The notes under the pieces: generated by a model
Databases searched by the model: none
Told to the model about the DNA's origin: nothing
What the model saw: only the letters and a program-made list of their open reading frames with translations
Position numbers and translations under genes: made by a program
In this document: piece after piece, positions 1 to 7,275 of the stretch
How positions within the stretch are numbered: position 1 is the first letter of the stretch
Layout: each line of letters starts with the position of its first letter
Origin: Micromonospora halophytica
GTDB lineage: Bacteria; Actinomycetota; Actinomycetes; Mycobacteriales; Micromonosporaceae
Length of the DNA stretch: 64,000 bases
Assembly (NCBI RefSeq): GCF_900090245.1
Contig: NZ_FMDN01000006.1
Location: 186,001-250,000, forward strand
Direction of reading: 5' to 3'

Positions 1-242
1 CCGGCGACGACCATGCCGACAGCGGCACCAAGACCGCTGAGCGGGACACCGCGCAGTCCCTGCTGCGGACCATCCTGGAGCGCCGCGCCCAGTTCGAGCA
101 CGCTCTGAGCCGGCTCGACGAGGGGACCTACGGCTTCTGTGAGGGCTGCTCCGCGCCGATCCCGGTCGAGCGGTTGGAGATCTTCCCGTCGGCCACCTCC
201 TGCGTGACCTGCAAGCAGACGCGGGAGCGGCGGGCCGCCTGA
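1..242 (+). CDS. TraR/DksA-type C4 zinc-finger protein (5' partial)
   Basis: The C-terminal part of a DksA/TraR-family protein enters the window already in frame and stops with TGA at 240-242. About 79 residues are visible. They form a charged helical stretch (LLERR-type, then ALSRLDEGTYG) followed by the diagnostic zinc finger: CEGC, about 20 residues, then CVTC. GTYGFCEGC is a typical DksA finger entry. Family members bind in the RNA polymerase secondary channel or act as general regulators; the role here is inferred from the family only. The N-terminus and promoter lie outside the window. Confidence 0.85.
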   Translation, partial: GDDHADSGTKTAERDTAQSLLRTILERRAQFEHALSRLDEGTYGFCEGCSAPIPVERLEIFPSATSCVTCKQTRERRAA

Positions 243-290
243 GCGACGTCGTGATCGCGGGTCGGGTCGGGGACGCGGTGGACTATCCCC

Positions 291-1160
291 ATGGGTGAGA
301 TCAAAGTGGGCACCGCGTCCTGGACCGACCGGACCCTGCTGGACTCGGGGTGGTACCCGCAGACCGCGGACACGCCGGAGAAACGGCTGGTGTACTACGC
401 GCGCCAGTTCCCCCTGGTCGAGGTCGACGCCACCTACTATTCGCCGCCGGCCGAGCGGACCACGCGGCTGTGGGCGGAGCGGACCCCGCCCGGGTTCACC
501 TTCAACATCAAGGCGTTCAGCCTGCTGACCGGCCACCCCACCCGGGTCTCCGCGCTCTACAAGGACCTGCGGCCGGACACCGACAAGCGCAACCTCTACC
601 CGGACGACCTGCCCGCGCAGGCGTACGAGGAGGTCTGGACCCGGTTCCTGGCCGCGCTCGACCCACTGGTCGAGGCCGGCAAGCTGGGCGCGGTGCTGTT
701 CCAGTTCCCGCCCTGGTTCACCATCAGGCGGGCCAACAGGGAGTACCTGCTGGAGGTCCAGCGGCGCTGCCACCCGCTGCGGCCGGTCTTCGAGTTCCGC
801 CACGCCTCCTGGTTCGACGGCGACAACGCCGGCGAGACCCTGGACTTCCTGCGCCGGCACGAGCTGGCGTACGTCTGCGTGGACATGCCGCAGGGCCACC
901 GGAACTCGGTGCCGCCGGTGCTGGCCGCGACCGCGGACCTGGCCGTGGTGCGCTTCCACGGGCACAGCGACAAGTGGACCAGCAGGGACATCCACGAGAA
1001 GTTCGGCTACCGCTACTCCGACCGTGAGCTGCGGGACTGGGCGCCGAAGCTGCGGGAGCTGGCGAGGGACGCCGCGCAGACGCACGTGCTGATGAACAAC
1101 TGCTATCGGGACTACGCGCAGACCAACGGCCAGCAGTTGCAGGGACTGCTCGCGGCGTGA
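291..1160 (+). CDS. DUF72 (YecE-like) family protein
   Basis: This 289-residue protein opens with KVGTASWTD and continues with YYARQFPLVEVDATYY and GFTFNIKAF, the hallmarks of the DUF72/YecE TIM-barrel family. The C-terminal part carries VVRFHGHSDKW and a late NNCYRDYAQTN segment, also typical. Length matches the family norm (about 240-300). The biochemical role of DUF72 proteins is not established. The ATG at 291 is the first start after the DksA-like stop at 242 and leaves a 48-base gap, so co-transcription with the upstream gene is possible. A short hairpin follows the stop. Confidence 0.88.
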   Translation: MGEIKVGTASWTDRTLLDSGWYPQTADTPEKRLVYYARQFPLVEVDATYYSPPAERTTRLWAERTPPGFTFNIKAFSLLTGHPTRVSALYKDLRPDTDKRNLYPDDLPAQAYEEVWTRFLAALDPLVEAGKLGAVLFQFPPWFTIRRANREYLLEVQRRCHPLRPVFEFRHASWFDGDNAGETLDFLRRHELAYVCVDMPQGHRNSVPPVLAATADLAVVRFHGHSDKWTSRDIHEKFGYRYSDRELRDWAPKLRELARDAAQTHVLMNNCYRDYAQTNGQQLQGLLAA

Positions 1161-1182
1161 CGCCGGGCGCCGTCCGCCGGCT

Positions 1183-1199
1183 TCACCCGCAGCGGGTGA
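1183..1199 (+). terminator. small hairpin after the DUF72 gene
   Basis: TCACCCG-CAG-CGGGTGA is a perfect 7-bp stem with a 3-base loop, 23 bases after the DUF72 stop. It has no T-tract. It is a plausible but weak transcription end. Confidence 0.4.
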
Positions 1200-1286
1200 G
1201 GTGGGCTCACCCGGTTCCCGCGCAGCATGGGCGGTGCCGGTCACCGAGCGACCGGCCGACACCGACGAGGTACGGAGGTGACCGGT

Positions 1287-1487
1287 ATGGGAGTGCGGGT
1301 GGTGGCGGACCCACGGCGTGGTGCCGTGCTGCACGTCGTCGGCTCGGGTGGTGGCAGCAGCATCCGGCGGCCGGCGCGGACCGACCGGCTCAGTCCGGTC
1401 CGGCAGGAGCGGGGGCCGTCCGGGCCACCGCGACGCGACGACGACCGACGGTGGGAGAACGAGACGCGGGGGTGGCGTGATGGCTGA
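1287..1487 (+). CDS. possible small ORF overlapping the DUF2267 gene
   Basis: The 1161-1479 stretch holds no recognisable gene. It does contain an ATG at 1287 preceded by a good GGAGG (about 8 bases upstream), opening a 66-codon frame. Its product starts MGVRVVADPRRGAVLHVVG and is Arg/Gly-rich. The frame ends at 1487, eight bases inside the next gene, an arrangement that would allow translational coupling. No domain is recognised, and the Arg-rich tail is what an out-of-frame GC-rich read looks like, so this is a tentative call resting on the ribosome binding site and overlap only. Confidence 0.25.
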   Translation: MGVRVVADPRRGAVLHVVGSGGGSSIRRPARTDRLSPVRQERGPSGPPRRDDDRRWENETRGWRDG

Positions 1488-1908
1488 GCAGCTGCATTCG
1501 GCATTCGAGACCTCGATGGACAAGACCAACCTGATCCTCAAGGACATCGAGCAGGCGTACGGCTGGCCCAAGGCACAGCGCAACCAGTCCTACGCGGCGC
1601 TGCGGACCGTCCTGCACCTGCTGCGCGACCGGATGACGGTGCAGGAGAGCGCCGAGTTCGCCGCGCAGTTGCCGGTGCTGGTCCGCGGGATCTACTTCGA
1701 CGGGTGGCAGCCGGACAACGTCCCGATCAAGCTCAACCGGGACGACTTCCTCTACGAGGTCCGCCAGGGCTTCCCGTACGACGTGGAGGGCGGCGCCGAG
1801 CGGGTGACGCAGGTGGTGCTCGACACCCTGCGCCGGCACATCACCCAGGGGGAGTGGGAGGACGTCAGGTCCACCATGCCCAAGGACATGCAGCAGCTGA
1901 TCCCGTGA
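1480..1908 (+). CDS. DUF2267 domain-containing protein
   Basis: This 142-residue protein is a single DUF2267 domain. It shows the family pattern of an N-terminal helix, an ALRTVLHLLRDRMTVQESAEFAAQLP segment (here split as ALRTVLHLLRDRM and TVQESAEFAAQLP), and IYFDGWQPDNVPIK followed by a second acidic helical half. The function of DUF2267 is unknown; in actinobacteria it is often near stress genes. The ATG at 1480 was chosen because it directly begins the conserved part and follows a GGGGGTGG stretch. A 12-bp hairpin lies after the stop. Confidence 0.88.
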   Translation: MAEQLHSAFETSMDKTNLILKDIEQAYGWPKAQRNQSYAALRTVLHLLRDRMTVQESAEFAAQLPVLVRGIYFDGWQPDNVPIKLNRDDFLYEVRQGFPYDVEGGAERVTQVVLDTLRRHITQGEWEDVRSTMPKDMQQLIP

Positions 1909-1922
1909 CCGGATGACATCCC

Positions 1923-1952
1923 GCCCGTCCCGCCGTGTCAGGCGGGGCGGGC
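1923..1952 (+). terminator. bidirectional hairpin between convergent genes
   Basis: GCCCGTCCCGCC, loop GTGTCA, GGCGGGGCGGGC: a 12-bp stem with one G-U pair. It sits between the DUF2267 gene and the convergent PIG-L gene, so it can serve both. Confidence 0.65.
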
Positions 1953-2020
1953 CTCGTCACGGATGACCGCTCCCGCCGGTCGCGGTGCTGCCGACGCGTG
2001 CCGACCAGGAACACCACGCC

Positions 2021-2770
2021 CTAGTGCAGGCCCAGCGGGAAGATCTCGAAGGCGGCGCCGTGGCGCACGCCCAGCCGGCTGCCCGCAGGCCGGCTGATCC
2101 CCTCCAGGAACTCCTCCGGGTCGAAGCCGCCGTCTCCCAGCCCGCGCAGGTACGCGTCGTGCGCCCGCAGCGACGCCAGCCCTGCGTCGAAGGTGTCGGT
2201 CACGTCCACGCCGTGCCGGGCCAGCGGTGAGGCGGCGGCCCACACCTCGCGTACCCGGTTCCAGGGCTGCACGCCGCCGGTCAGCTGTTCGGGGAAGATC
2301 CAGCGGTTGCCCGCGTCCCGGGCGGCGTCGAGCACCGCCCGCCCGGTGGCGATGTGGTCGGCCTGGTTGAGCGTGTACGCCCCGTCCCAGGTCTCCCGAA
2401 AGTTGTTGGTGATCACCACGTCCGGCCGGTGCCGGCGGATCACCTCGGTGATCGCCCGGCGCAGCGGCACGCCGTACTCCAGCAGGCCGTCGGGAAGGCC
2501 GAGGAAGTCCACCGTCTCCACCCCGACCAGCCGGGCGGAGAGCCGCTGCTCCTCCTCACGGACCACGCGGGCCCGCTCCGGGGTGATCGCGTCGATCCCG
2601 GCCTCGCCGCTGGTCACCAGGCAGTAGACGACCTCCTTGCCCTGCCCGGTCCAGCGGGCGACCGCGGCGGCGGCGCCGAACTCCAGGTCGTCGGGGTGGG
2701 CCACCACGGCGAGCGCACGCTGCCAGTCCTCTGCCAGCGGCGTCAACGGCTCCGGTTGCGGCTGCCCCAT
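2021..2770 (-). CDS. PIG-L family deacetylase (LmbE-like)
   Basis: This 249-residue protein has the PIG-L/LmbE zinc-binding signature AHPDDLE near residues 24-30 and a later TLNQADHIATG segment supplying the third metal-ligand histidine. The family removes N-acetyl groups from amino sugars or sugar conjugates using zinc; it includes MshB and Mca of mycothiol metabolism, but nothing here allows assignment to either. The ATG at 2770 follows GAGGGGAC; a longer in-frame extension upstream lacks family similarity. It is divergent from the xylanase gene, with 165 bases between start codons. Substrate unknown. Confidence 0.85.
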   Translation of the reverse strand: MGQPQPEPLTPLAEDWQRALAVVAHPDDLEFGAAAAVARWTGQGKEVVYCLVTSGEAGIDAITPERARVVREEEQRLSARLVGVETVDFLGLPDGLLEYGVPLRRAITEVIRRHRPDVVITNNFRETWDGAYTLNQADHIATGRAVLDAARDAGNRWIFPEQLTGGVQPWNRVREVWAAASPLARHGVDVTDTFDAGLASLRAHDAYLRGLGDGGFDPEEFLEGISRPAGSRLGVRHGAAFEIFPLGLH

Positions 2771-2863
2771 CAAGTCCCCTCTCCCTCGGCTCCTCCCGCC
2801 ATCCTGGCACCGACGCCGGCCCGCCGGTCGCCTTGACGTCGACCGGGGCCGGTGCAAGGATCG

Positions 2864-2877
2864 CGGAAGCGCTCCCA
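2864..2877 (+). promoter_or_regulatory. CelR/CebR-like operator upstream of the xylanase gene
   Basis: CGGAAGCGCTCCCA matches the 14-bp palindrome TGGGAGCGCTCCCA, known as the target of the LacI-family regulators CelR (Thermobifida) and CebR (Streptomyces), at 12 of 14 positions. It lies 59 bases before the xylanase ATG. Repression relieved by cello-oligosaccharides is the expected behaviour by analogy. The regulator gene is not in this window. Confidence 0.7.
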
Positions 2878-2935
2878 TCGTCGTTCGTCACCGGTCGTCA
2901 CCGTCGTGCCGACCTCCACGAAGGACAGGGACCGC

Positions 2936-4387
2936 ATGCGCATCCACCACACCTCCCGTCGGGCCCGGTCGGCCGTGCTGGCCACCGTGCTCGCCGCCGC
3001 CACCGTGCTCGCCGTCGGCGTCACAGTCAGCCGACCCGGCACCGCCGAGGCCGCCACCAGCCTGAAGAGCCTGGCCGACGCCAAGGGCCGCGACATCGGT
3101 TTCGCACTGGCCCCCGACCGGCTCGCCGAGAGCGCGTACCGGCAGATCGCCGACGCCGAGTTCAACCTGGTCGTCGCCGAGAACGCGATGAAGTGGGACG
3201 CCACCGAACCCACCCGTGGCCAGTTCACCTTCGCCCAGGGCGACGCCGTCGCCGACTACGCGGCGGCCGGCGGCAAGAAGCTGTACGGTCACACCCTGGT
3301 CTGGCACTCCCAGCTCCCGGGCTGGGCGTCCGGCCTGTCCGGGCCCGAGCTGCTGCAGGCGATGCGGGACCATATCGCCGGGGTGGCCGGTCACTACCGG
3401 GGCAAGGTGTTCGCCTGGGACGTGGTGAACGAGGCGTTCGCCGACGGCGGCTCGGGTGGACGCCGGGACAGCGTCTTCCAGCAGCGGATCGGCAACGGCT
3501 GGATCGAGGAGGCGTTCCGCGCGGCCCGCGCCGTCGACCCGGCCGCCGACCTCTGCATCAACGACTACAGCACCGACGGCGTCAACGCGAAGAGCACCGC
3601 GATCTACAACCTGGTCCGGGACTTCAAGTCCCGGGGCGTGCCGATCGACTGCGTCGGCTTCCAGGCGCACCTGATCGTCGGTCAGGTGCCCGGCGACCTG
3701 CAGGCCAACCTCCAGCGCTTCGCCGACCTCGGCGTCGACGTCCGGATCACCGAGTTGGACATCCGGATGCCCACCCCGGCCACCGCGGCCAACCTCGCCA
3801 CCCAGGCCGCCGACTACCGGAAGGTGGTCACCGCCTGCCTGGCGGTGAGCCGCTGCGCCGGCGTCACCACCTGGGGCATCACCGACCGGTACTCCTGGAT
3901 CCCGCAGGTCTTCCCCGGGCAGGGCGCGGCGCTGATCTGGGACGACAACTACGCGCCGAAGCCGGCGTACCAGGCGGTGGCCGAGGCGCTCGGCGGGGGA
4001 GTGACCACCCCACCCAGCACGCCGAACACCTCACCGTCGCCGACCACGCCCGGCCCCACCACCCCGGCCCCGGTGGGGTGCGTGGTCAGCTACGTCCCGA
4101 ACTCCTGGAACAACGGCTTCACCGCCGAGGTCCGGGTCCGCAACGACGGCCCCGCGCTCGACGGCTGGACCGTCGGCTTCGCCTTCACCGCCGGCCAGCA
4201 GGTGACCAACGCCTGGAACGCCACGGTGACCCAGTCCGGCGCCCAGGTGACCGCCCGCAACGCCGGCTGGAACGCGACGGTGCCGGCCGGCGGCACGGTG
4301 AGCTTCGGGTTCCAGGGCACCCACGGCGGGTCCAACCCGACTCCTGCCTCCTTCACCCTCAACGGCGCGACCTGCCGCAACGGCTGA
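2936..4387 (+). CDS. secreted GH10 endo-1,4-beta-xylanase with C-terminal CBM2
   Basis: This 483-residue exoenzyme cleaves internal beta-1,4 links in xylan. Residues 1-40 are a signal peptide (RR-containing n-region, Ala/Val core, AEA cleavage region). Residues about 42-352 are a GH10 barrel with acid/base Glu166 in WDVVNEAF and nucleophile Glu273 in ITELDIRM. A Pro/Thr/Ser linker (about 356-379) leads to a family 2 carbohydrate-binding module. The module is bounded by Cys382 and Cys480, with surface Trp391, Trp427 and Trp445. The ATG at 2936 follows AAGGACAGGG; upstream in-frame codons have no signal-peptide character. A CelR-like operator precedes it and a hairpin follows. Secretion and polysaccharide degradation are confidently inferred. 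Confidence 0.95.
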   Translation: MRIHHTSRRARSAVLATVLAAATVLAVGVTVSRPGTAEAATSLKSLADAKGRDIGFALAPDRLAESAYRQIADAEFNLVVAENAMKWDATEPTRGQFTFAQGDAVADYAAAGGKKLYGHTLVWHSQLPGWASGLSGPELLQAMRDHIAGVAGHYRGKVFAWDVVNEAFADGGSGGRRDSVFQQRIGNGWIEEAFRAARAVDPAADLCINDYSTDGVNAKSTAIYNLVRDFKSRGVPIDCVGFQAHLIVGQVPGDLQANLQRFADLGVDVRITELDIRMPTPATAANLATQAADYRKVVTACLAVSRCAGVTTWGITDRYSWIPQVFPGQGAALIWDDNYAPKPAYQAVAEALGGGVTTPPSTPNTSPSPTTPGPTTPAPVGCVVSYVPNSWNNGFTAEVRVRNDGPALDGWTVGFAFTAGQQVTNAWNATVTQSGAQVTARNAGWNATVPAGGTVSFGFQGTHGGSNPTPASFTLNGATCRNG

Positions 4388-4397
4388 ACGACGGCGA

Positions 4398-4427
4398 GGC
4401 CCGGCGAACCGTCCCGAACGCCGGGCC
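4398..4427 (+). terminator. hairpin after the xylanase gene
   Basis: GGCCCGGCG, a 12-base loop, then CGCCGGGCC: a perfect 9-bp stem starting 11 bases after the xylanase stop. No T-tract. Confidence 0.55.
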
Positions 4428-4528
4428 CGGCCGTCTACGGTGTGGTTAGAGAAGATTGCGCGTGGGGTACCACCCGCTGCACGACGAACCCCGACCTACG
4501 GCGGGGCGGCACACCCGAGGGAGCACCC

Positions 4529-4834
4529 ATGGCACTCAACGACGATGACATGCAGACCACCAGCGGCGGCGGCCTCGAGGGCCCGGCCGACGGCGGCGCG
4601 ACCCCGGGTCACCAGGACGGTGGCGCCGATGGTGGTGCCGAGGGTCCGGCCGACGGTGGCGCGACCCCGGGCCAGCAGGACGGTGGCGCCGATGGTGGTG
4701 CCGAGGGTCCGGCCGACGGTGGCGCGACCCCGGGCCAGCAGGACGGTGGCGCCGATGGTGGTGCCGAGGGTCCGGCCGACGGTGGCGCGACCCCGGGTCA
4801 CCAGGACGGTGGCGCCGACGGCAGCGCCTCCTGA
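4529..4834 (+). CDS. tandem-repeat peptide, putative substrate of the adjacent JmjC/cupin oxygenase
   Basis: This 101-residue acidic protein begins MALNDDDMQTTSGGGL and then consists almost wholly of four 21-residue repeats of the form EGPADGGATPG-x-QDGGADGGA, ending SAS. The variable position is His in repeats 1 and 4 and Gln in repeats 2 and 3. There is no Cys, Lys, Arg or aromatic residue, no signal peptide and no predicted fold. GAGGGA precedes the ATG. Only 9 bases separate its stop from the GTG of the oxygenase gene, so the two are very likely co-expressed. A leader plus repeated cores next to an oxidising enzyme suggests a ribosomally made, post-translationally hydroxylated peptide. 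That is inference: it could also be a flexible structural protein. Confidence 0.75.
   Translation: MALNDDDMQTTSGGGLEGPADGGATPGHQDGGADGGAEGPADGGATPGQQDGGADGGAEGPADGGATPGQQDGGADGGAEGPADGGATPGHQDGGADGSAS
4577..4828 (+). repeat. four in-frame 63-bp tandem repeats
   Basis: Units lie at 4577-4639, 4640-4702, 4703-4765 and 4766-4828. Units 2 and 3 are nearly identical; units 1 and 4 differ at the CAC/CAG codon and a few third positions. The period is an exact multiple of three, with no spacers, so this is a coding repeat and not a CRISPR array. Confidence 0.95.
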
Positions 4835-4843
4835 CGGAGCGTC

Positions 4844-6118
4844 GTGACGAGCATCGACCCGCCGGGCGGCCACTGCCGCCCGGCGGTTCCGTCTACCGCC
4901 GCATCGGCCCTCGCGCGCTGCGTCAGCGTCGAGCCGGCCAAGTTCGCCGCCGCGTACTGGGGCCGGGAGCCGCTGCTCTCCCGGGCCGACGAGCTGCCCC
5001 ACCCGCACGGCTTCACCGACCTGCTCAGCCCTGCCGACGCCGACGAGCTGCTCAGCCGACGCGGCCTGCGTACCCCGTTCCTGCGGGTGGCCAAGGACGG
5101 CCAGCTCGTGCCTGCGGCCCGCTACACCGGTGGGGGTGGCGCGGGTGCCGAGATCGGTGACCAGGTCCTCGACGAGAAGGTCCTTCAGCTGTACGCCTCC
5201 GGCGCGACCCTGGTGTTGCAGGGCCTGCACCGCACCTGGCCCGCCCTGGTCGACTTCGCCCGCGACCTGGGCGCCGCGCTCGCCCAGCCGCTCCAGGTCA
5301 ACGCCTACCTGACCCCGGCCGGCAGCCAGGGTTTCGCCACCCACTACGACACCCACGACGTGTTCGTCCTGCAGGTCGACGGCCGTAAGCACTGGCGGAT
5401 CCATCCGCCGGTGCTGCCCGACCCGCTGGAGAAGCAGCCGTGGGGTGGCCGGGCCCACGAGGTCTCCGCCACCGCCACCGGCCCGGCCGCCCTCGACGTG
5501 GTCCTGGAACCGGGGGACGCGCTCTACCTGCCGCGCGGCTGGCTGCACAGCGCCCAGGCGCAGGAGTCCAGTTCGCTGCACCTGACCGTCGGCATCCGGG
5601 CGCTGACCCGGTACGCCCTGGTCGAGGAGTTGATGGCGCTCGCCGCCGAGGACCCCCGGCTGCGGGCCGGCCTGCCCTTCGGCACCGACGTCGCCGACCC
5701 GGACGCGATCGAGCCCGAACTCACCGAGATCGTCGAGGCGCTGCGGGACTGGCTGCTGCGTGCCGACCCGGCCGCGGTGGCCGCCGGGCTGCGCCGACGG
5801 GCGTGGCCGGCGGCCCGGCCGGCGCCGATCCGGCCCCTCGCGCAGGCGGCCGCGCTCGCCGCGCTCGACCCGGACCACCGGATCGCCCTGCGCGGCGGAC
5901 TGCGCTGGCAGCTCGCCCCGGCCGGCGACGGCAGGGTCGCGCTGCGTCTGGTCGACCGGACGATCACCCTGCCCGGACAGTGCGAGGCGGCGCTGCGCGC
6001 GCTGCTCACCGGCGAGGTGACCCGGGTGGGGGACCTGCCCGGACTGGACGATGACGCCGACCGGCTGGTGCTGGCCCGCCGGCTGCTGCGCGAGGCGGTC
6101 GCCGTTCCGGCCCAGTGA
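4844..6118 (+). CDS. JmjC/cupin-4 domain 2-oxoglutarate Fe(II) oxygenase
   Basis: This 424-residue protein belongs to the ribosomal-oxygenase-like JmjC group (YcfD/RoxA, MINA53, NO66). The jelly-roll core carries the iron triad His167-x-Asp169 in THYDTHDVF and His235 in LPRGWLHSA. The region between has the usual VLQVDGRKHW strand. N-terminal residues 28-95 (FAAAYWGREPLL) and the C-terminal winged-helix-like part (about 255-420) also match the family plan. Known relatives hydroxylate Arg or His side chains of ribosomal proteins. Here the gene starts with GTG 9 bases after a repeat-peptide gene, which points to that peptide as substrate. The chemistry is family knowledge; the substrate is inference. 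Confidence 0.85.
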   Translation: MTSIDPPGGHCRPAVPSTAASALARCVSVEPAKFAAAYWGREPLLSRADELPHPHGFTDLLSPADADELLSRRGLRTPFLRVAKDGQLVPAARYTGGGGAGAEIGDQVLDEKVLQLYASGATLVLQGLHRTWPALVDFARDLGAALAQPLQVNAYLTPAGSQGFATHYDTHDVFVLQVDGRKHWRIHPPVLPDPLEKQPWGGRAHEVSATATGPAALDVVLEPGDALYLPRGWLHSAQAQESSSLHLTVGIRALTRYALVEELMALAAEDPRLRAGLPFGTDVADPDAIEPELTEIVEALRDWLLRADPAAVAAGLRRRAWPAARPAPIRPLAQAAALAALDPDHRIALRGGLRWQLAPAGDGRVALRLVDRTITLPGQCEAALRALLTGEVTRVGDLPGLDDDADRLVLARRLLREAVAVPAQ

Positions 6119-6609
6119 CGCGCCCGCGGCCAGCCCTCTGCCGGGGCGGGCGGGCCCACGCAGCGGTGGCGGCGGTGGGTCGGACTCCATCGGCACCGTC
6201 CTGCCGGCCGGCGTGCTCAGCCGCTCACCCGGGGCACAGGCGCGTCCCCTCCCGCCGGCAGGTCTCCAAGGGTGGCCGGGCGGTGCGCCCCGCACCTCTC
6301 CGATGCGCTGGGCGGGCAGGTCACCCGGAGTGACCGGCCTGCCGGCTCCGGTTCCTTCCAGCACCGCCTTTGCTCTGCACCCGCCGACGCGCCAGACGCG
6401 GAGCGTCACCGGGAGGGGTAACCCGGAGGATGGCCGCGACCCCGAAAAGCCCTGGTCAACGCGATGGTGCGTCCGCGGGTGCAGAGCAAAGCGTCGATGA
6501 TCCCCACCTGCCTCCCACCGTCGACGTCACGGACGGTGAGCCGCACGGTCAGTAGCGGCAACCGCGGTAGCCACCTGCCACCGACCGCGGTGACCCGGGA
6601 GCGCAGGTG
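6119..6609. other. intergenic region with a long inverted repeat
   Basis: There are 491 bases between the oxygenase gene and the convergent coiled-coil membrane gene. No gene is supported: the open frames here have no ribosome binding site or recognisable protein. The only structure seen is the inverted repeat at 6368-6491. Confidence 0.6.
6368..6491. repeat. 124-bp element with 17-bp perfect terminal inverted repeats
   Basis: CTTTGCTCTGCACCCGC at 6368-6384 is exactly repeated, inverted, at 6475-6491 (GCGGGTGCAGAGCAAAG). The 90 bases between have no gene. The ends mismatch immediately outside the arms. No target-site duplication is visible. It could be a MITE-like or dispersed palindromic element, or fold as a long stem in RNA. 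Confidence 0.75.
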
Positions 6610-7275
6610 TCAGCGGGTCGCCACCAGCAGCGTCACGGTGGTCGCCAACCCGGCGATCAGCACGATCGCGGCCGGGCGCGGGCCGAGCAGCGCGTGCCGC
6701 CGGTCCGCCAGCCGCTTCGCCGGGGCCAACCCCACCAGCGGGCCGAGCAGCGTCACCACCAGAGCCAGCACCGGCATCCCCGCCGCCAGGTCGCCGCCGT
6801 AGCGCAGCCCGAGTGCGCGGGCGCCGGCCCCCAGGGCGTACGCGAGCAGCGCGCCGGCCACCCCGCAGAGCGCCAGCAGCGGGTTCGCCGAGCCCGGCAG
6901 CTCGCCCGGCTGCCCGGCCCGGTCCAACAGGTTCCGTACCGCGCGCAGCGACGCCACCGGGTCGCCGGTGGCGTCCCGCGCCGGCCCCGGCGGCGGCCCC
7001 AGGCGACGGGTGCCCAGCCCCACCCGGCCGCGCAGCTCCGCCCAGAGGTGACCCACCTCGGCGTCCACCCGGTCCACCATGGCCCGCGCCTCGGCCACCT
7101 CCGCCTCGGCCCGGCGCAGCTGCTCGGCCGCCTCGGCCACCGCCCGGTCGGCGGCGGCGCACTGCTGGTCGTGCCACGCCTGCGCCTCGGCGCGCTGGGC
7201 CCGGACCCGGCCGGTCAGCTCGGCGAGGCGGCGGACGTGAGCGGCGTACGAGTCACTGGCGACCGGTTCGTTCAT
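6610..7275 (-). CDS. coiled-coil protein with C-terminal membrane helices, FtsK-cassette member
   Basis: This 221-residue protein, last gene of the cassette, starts MNEPVASDSYAAHVRRL. It has an Ala/Glu/Arg-rich coiled coil at about residues 10-85 and a Pro-rich middle (GPPPGPARD). Three hydrophobic C-terminal segments follow: NPLLALCGVAGALLAYALG, GMPVLALVVTLLGPLVGLA and AAIVLIAGLATTVTLLV. Its ATG overlaps the stop of the FtsK-like gene by four bases (ATGA), so translation is coupled. It may anchor the soluble ATPase to the membrane. No named domain is recognised. Confidence 0.8.
   Translation of the reverse strand: MNEPVASDSYAAHVRRLAELTGRVRAQRAEAQAWHDQQCAAADRAVAEAAEQLRRAEAEVAEARAMVDRVDAEVGHLWAELRGRVGLGTRRLGPPPGPARDATGDPVASLRAVRNLLDRAGQPGELPGSANPLLALCGVAGALLAYALGAGARALGLRYGGDLAAGMPVLALVVTLLGPLVGLAPAKRLADRRHALLGPRPAAIVLIAGLATTVTLLVATR

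Noticed and set aside
4577..4828. CRISPR-like array
   Set aside because: Repeats are contiguous, 63 bp and in frame, with no spacers and no cas genes.
4496..6409. A very long open frame on the minus strand opposite the repeat peptide and oxygenase genes
   Set aside because: Its sequence is Arg/Gly/Val-rich with no domain and simply mirrors the repeat and the cupin gene; high-GC DNA keeps antisense frames open. The plus-strand products have clear motifs.
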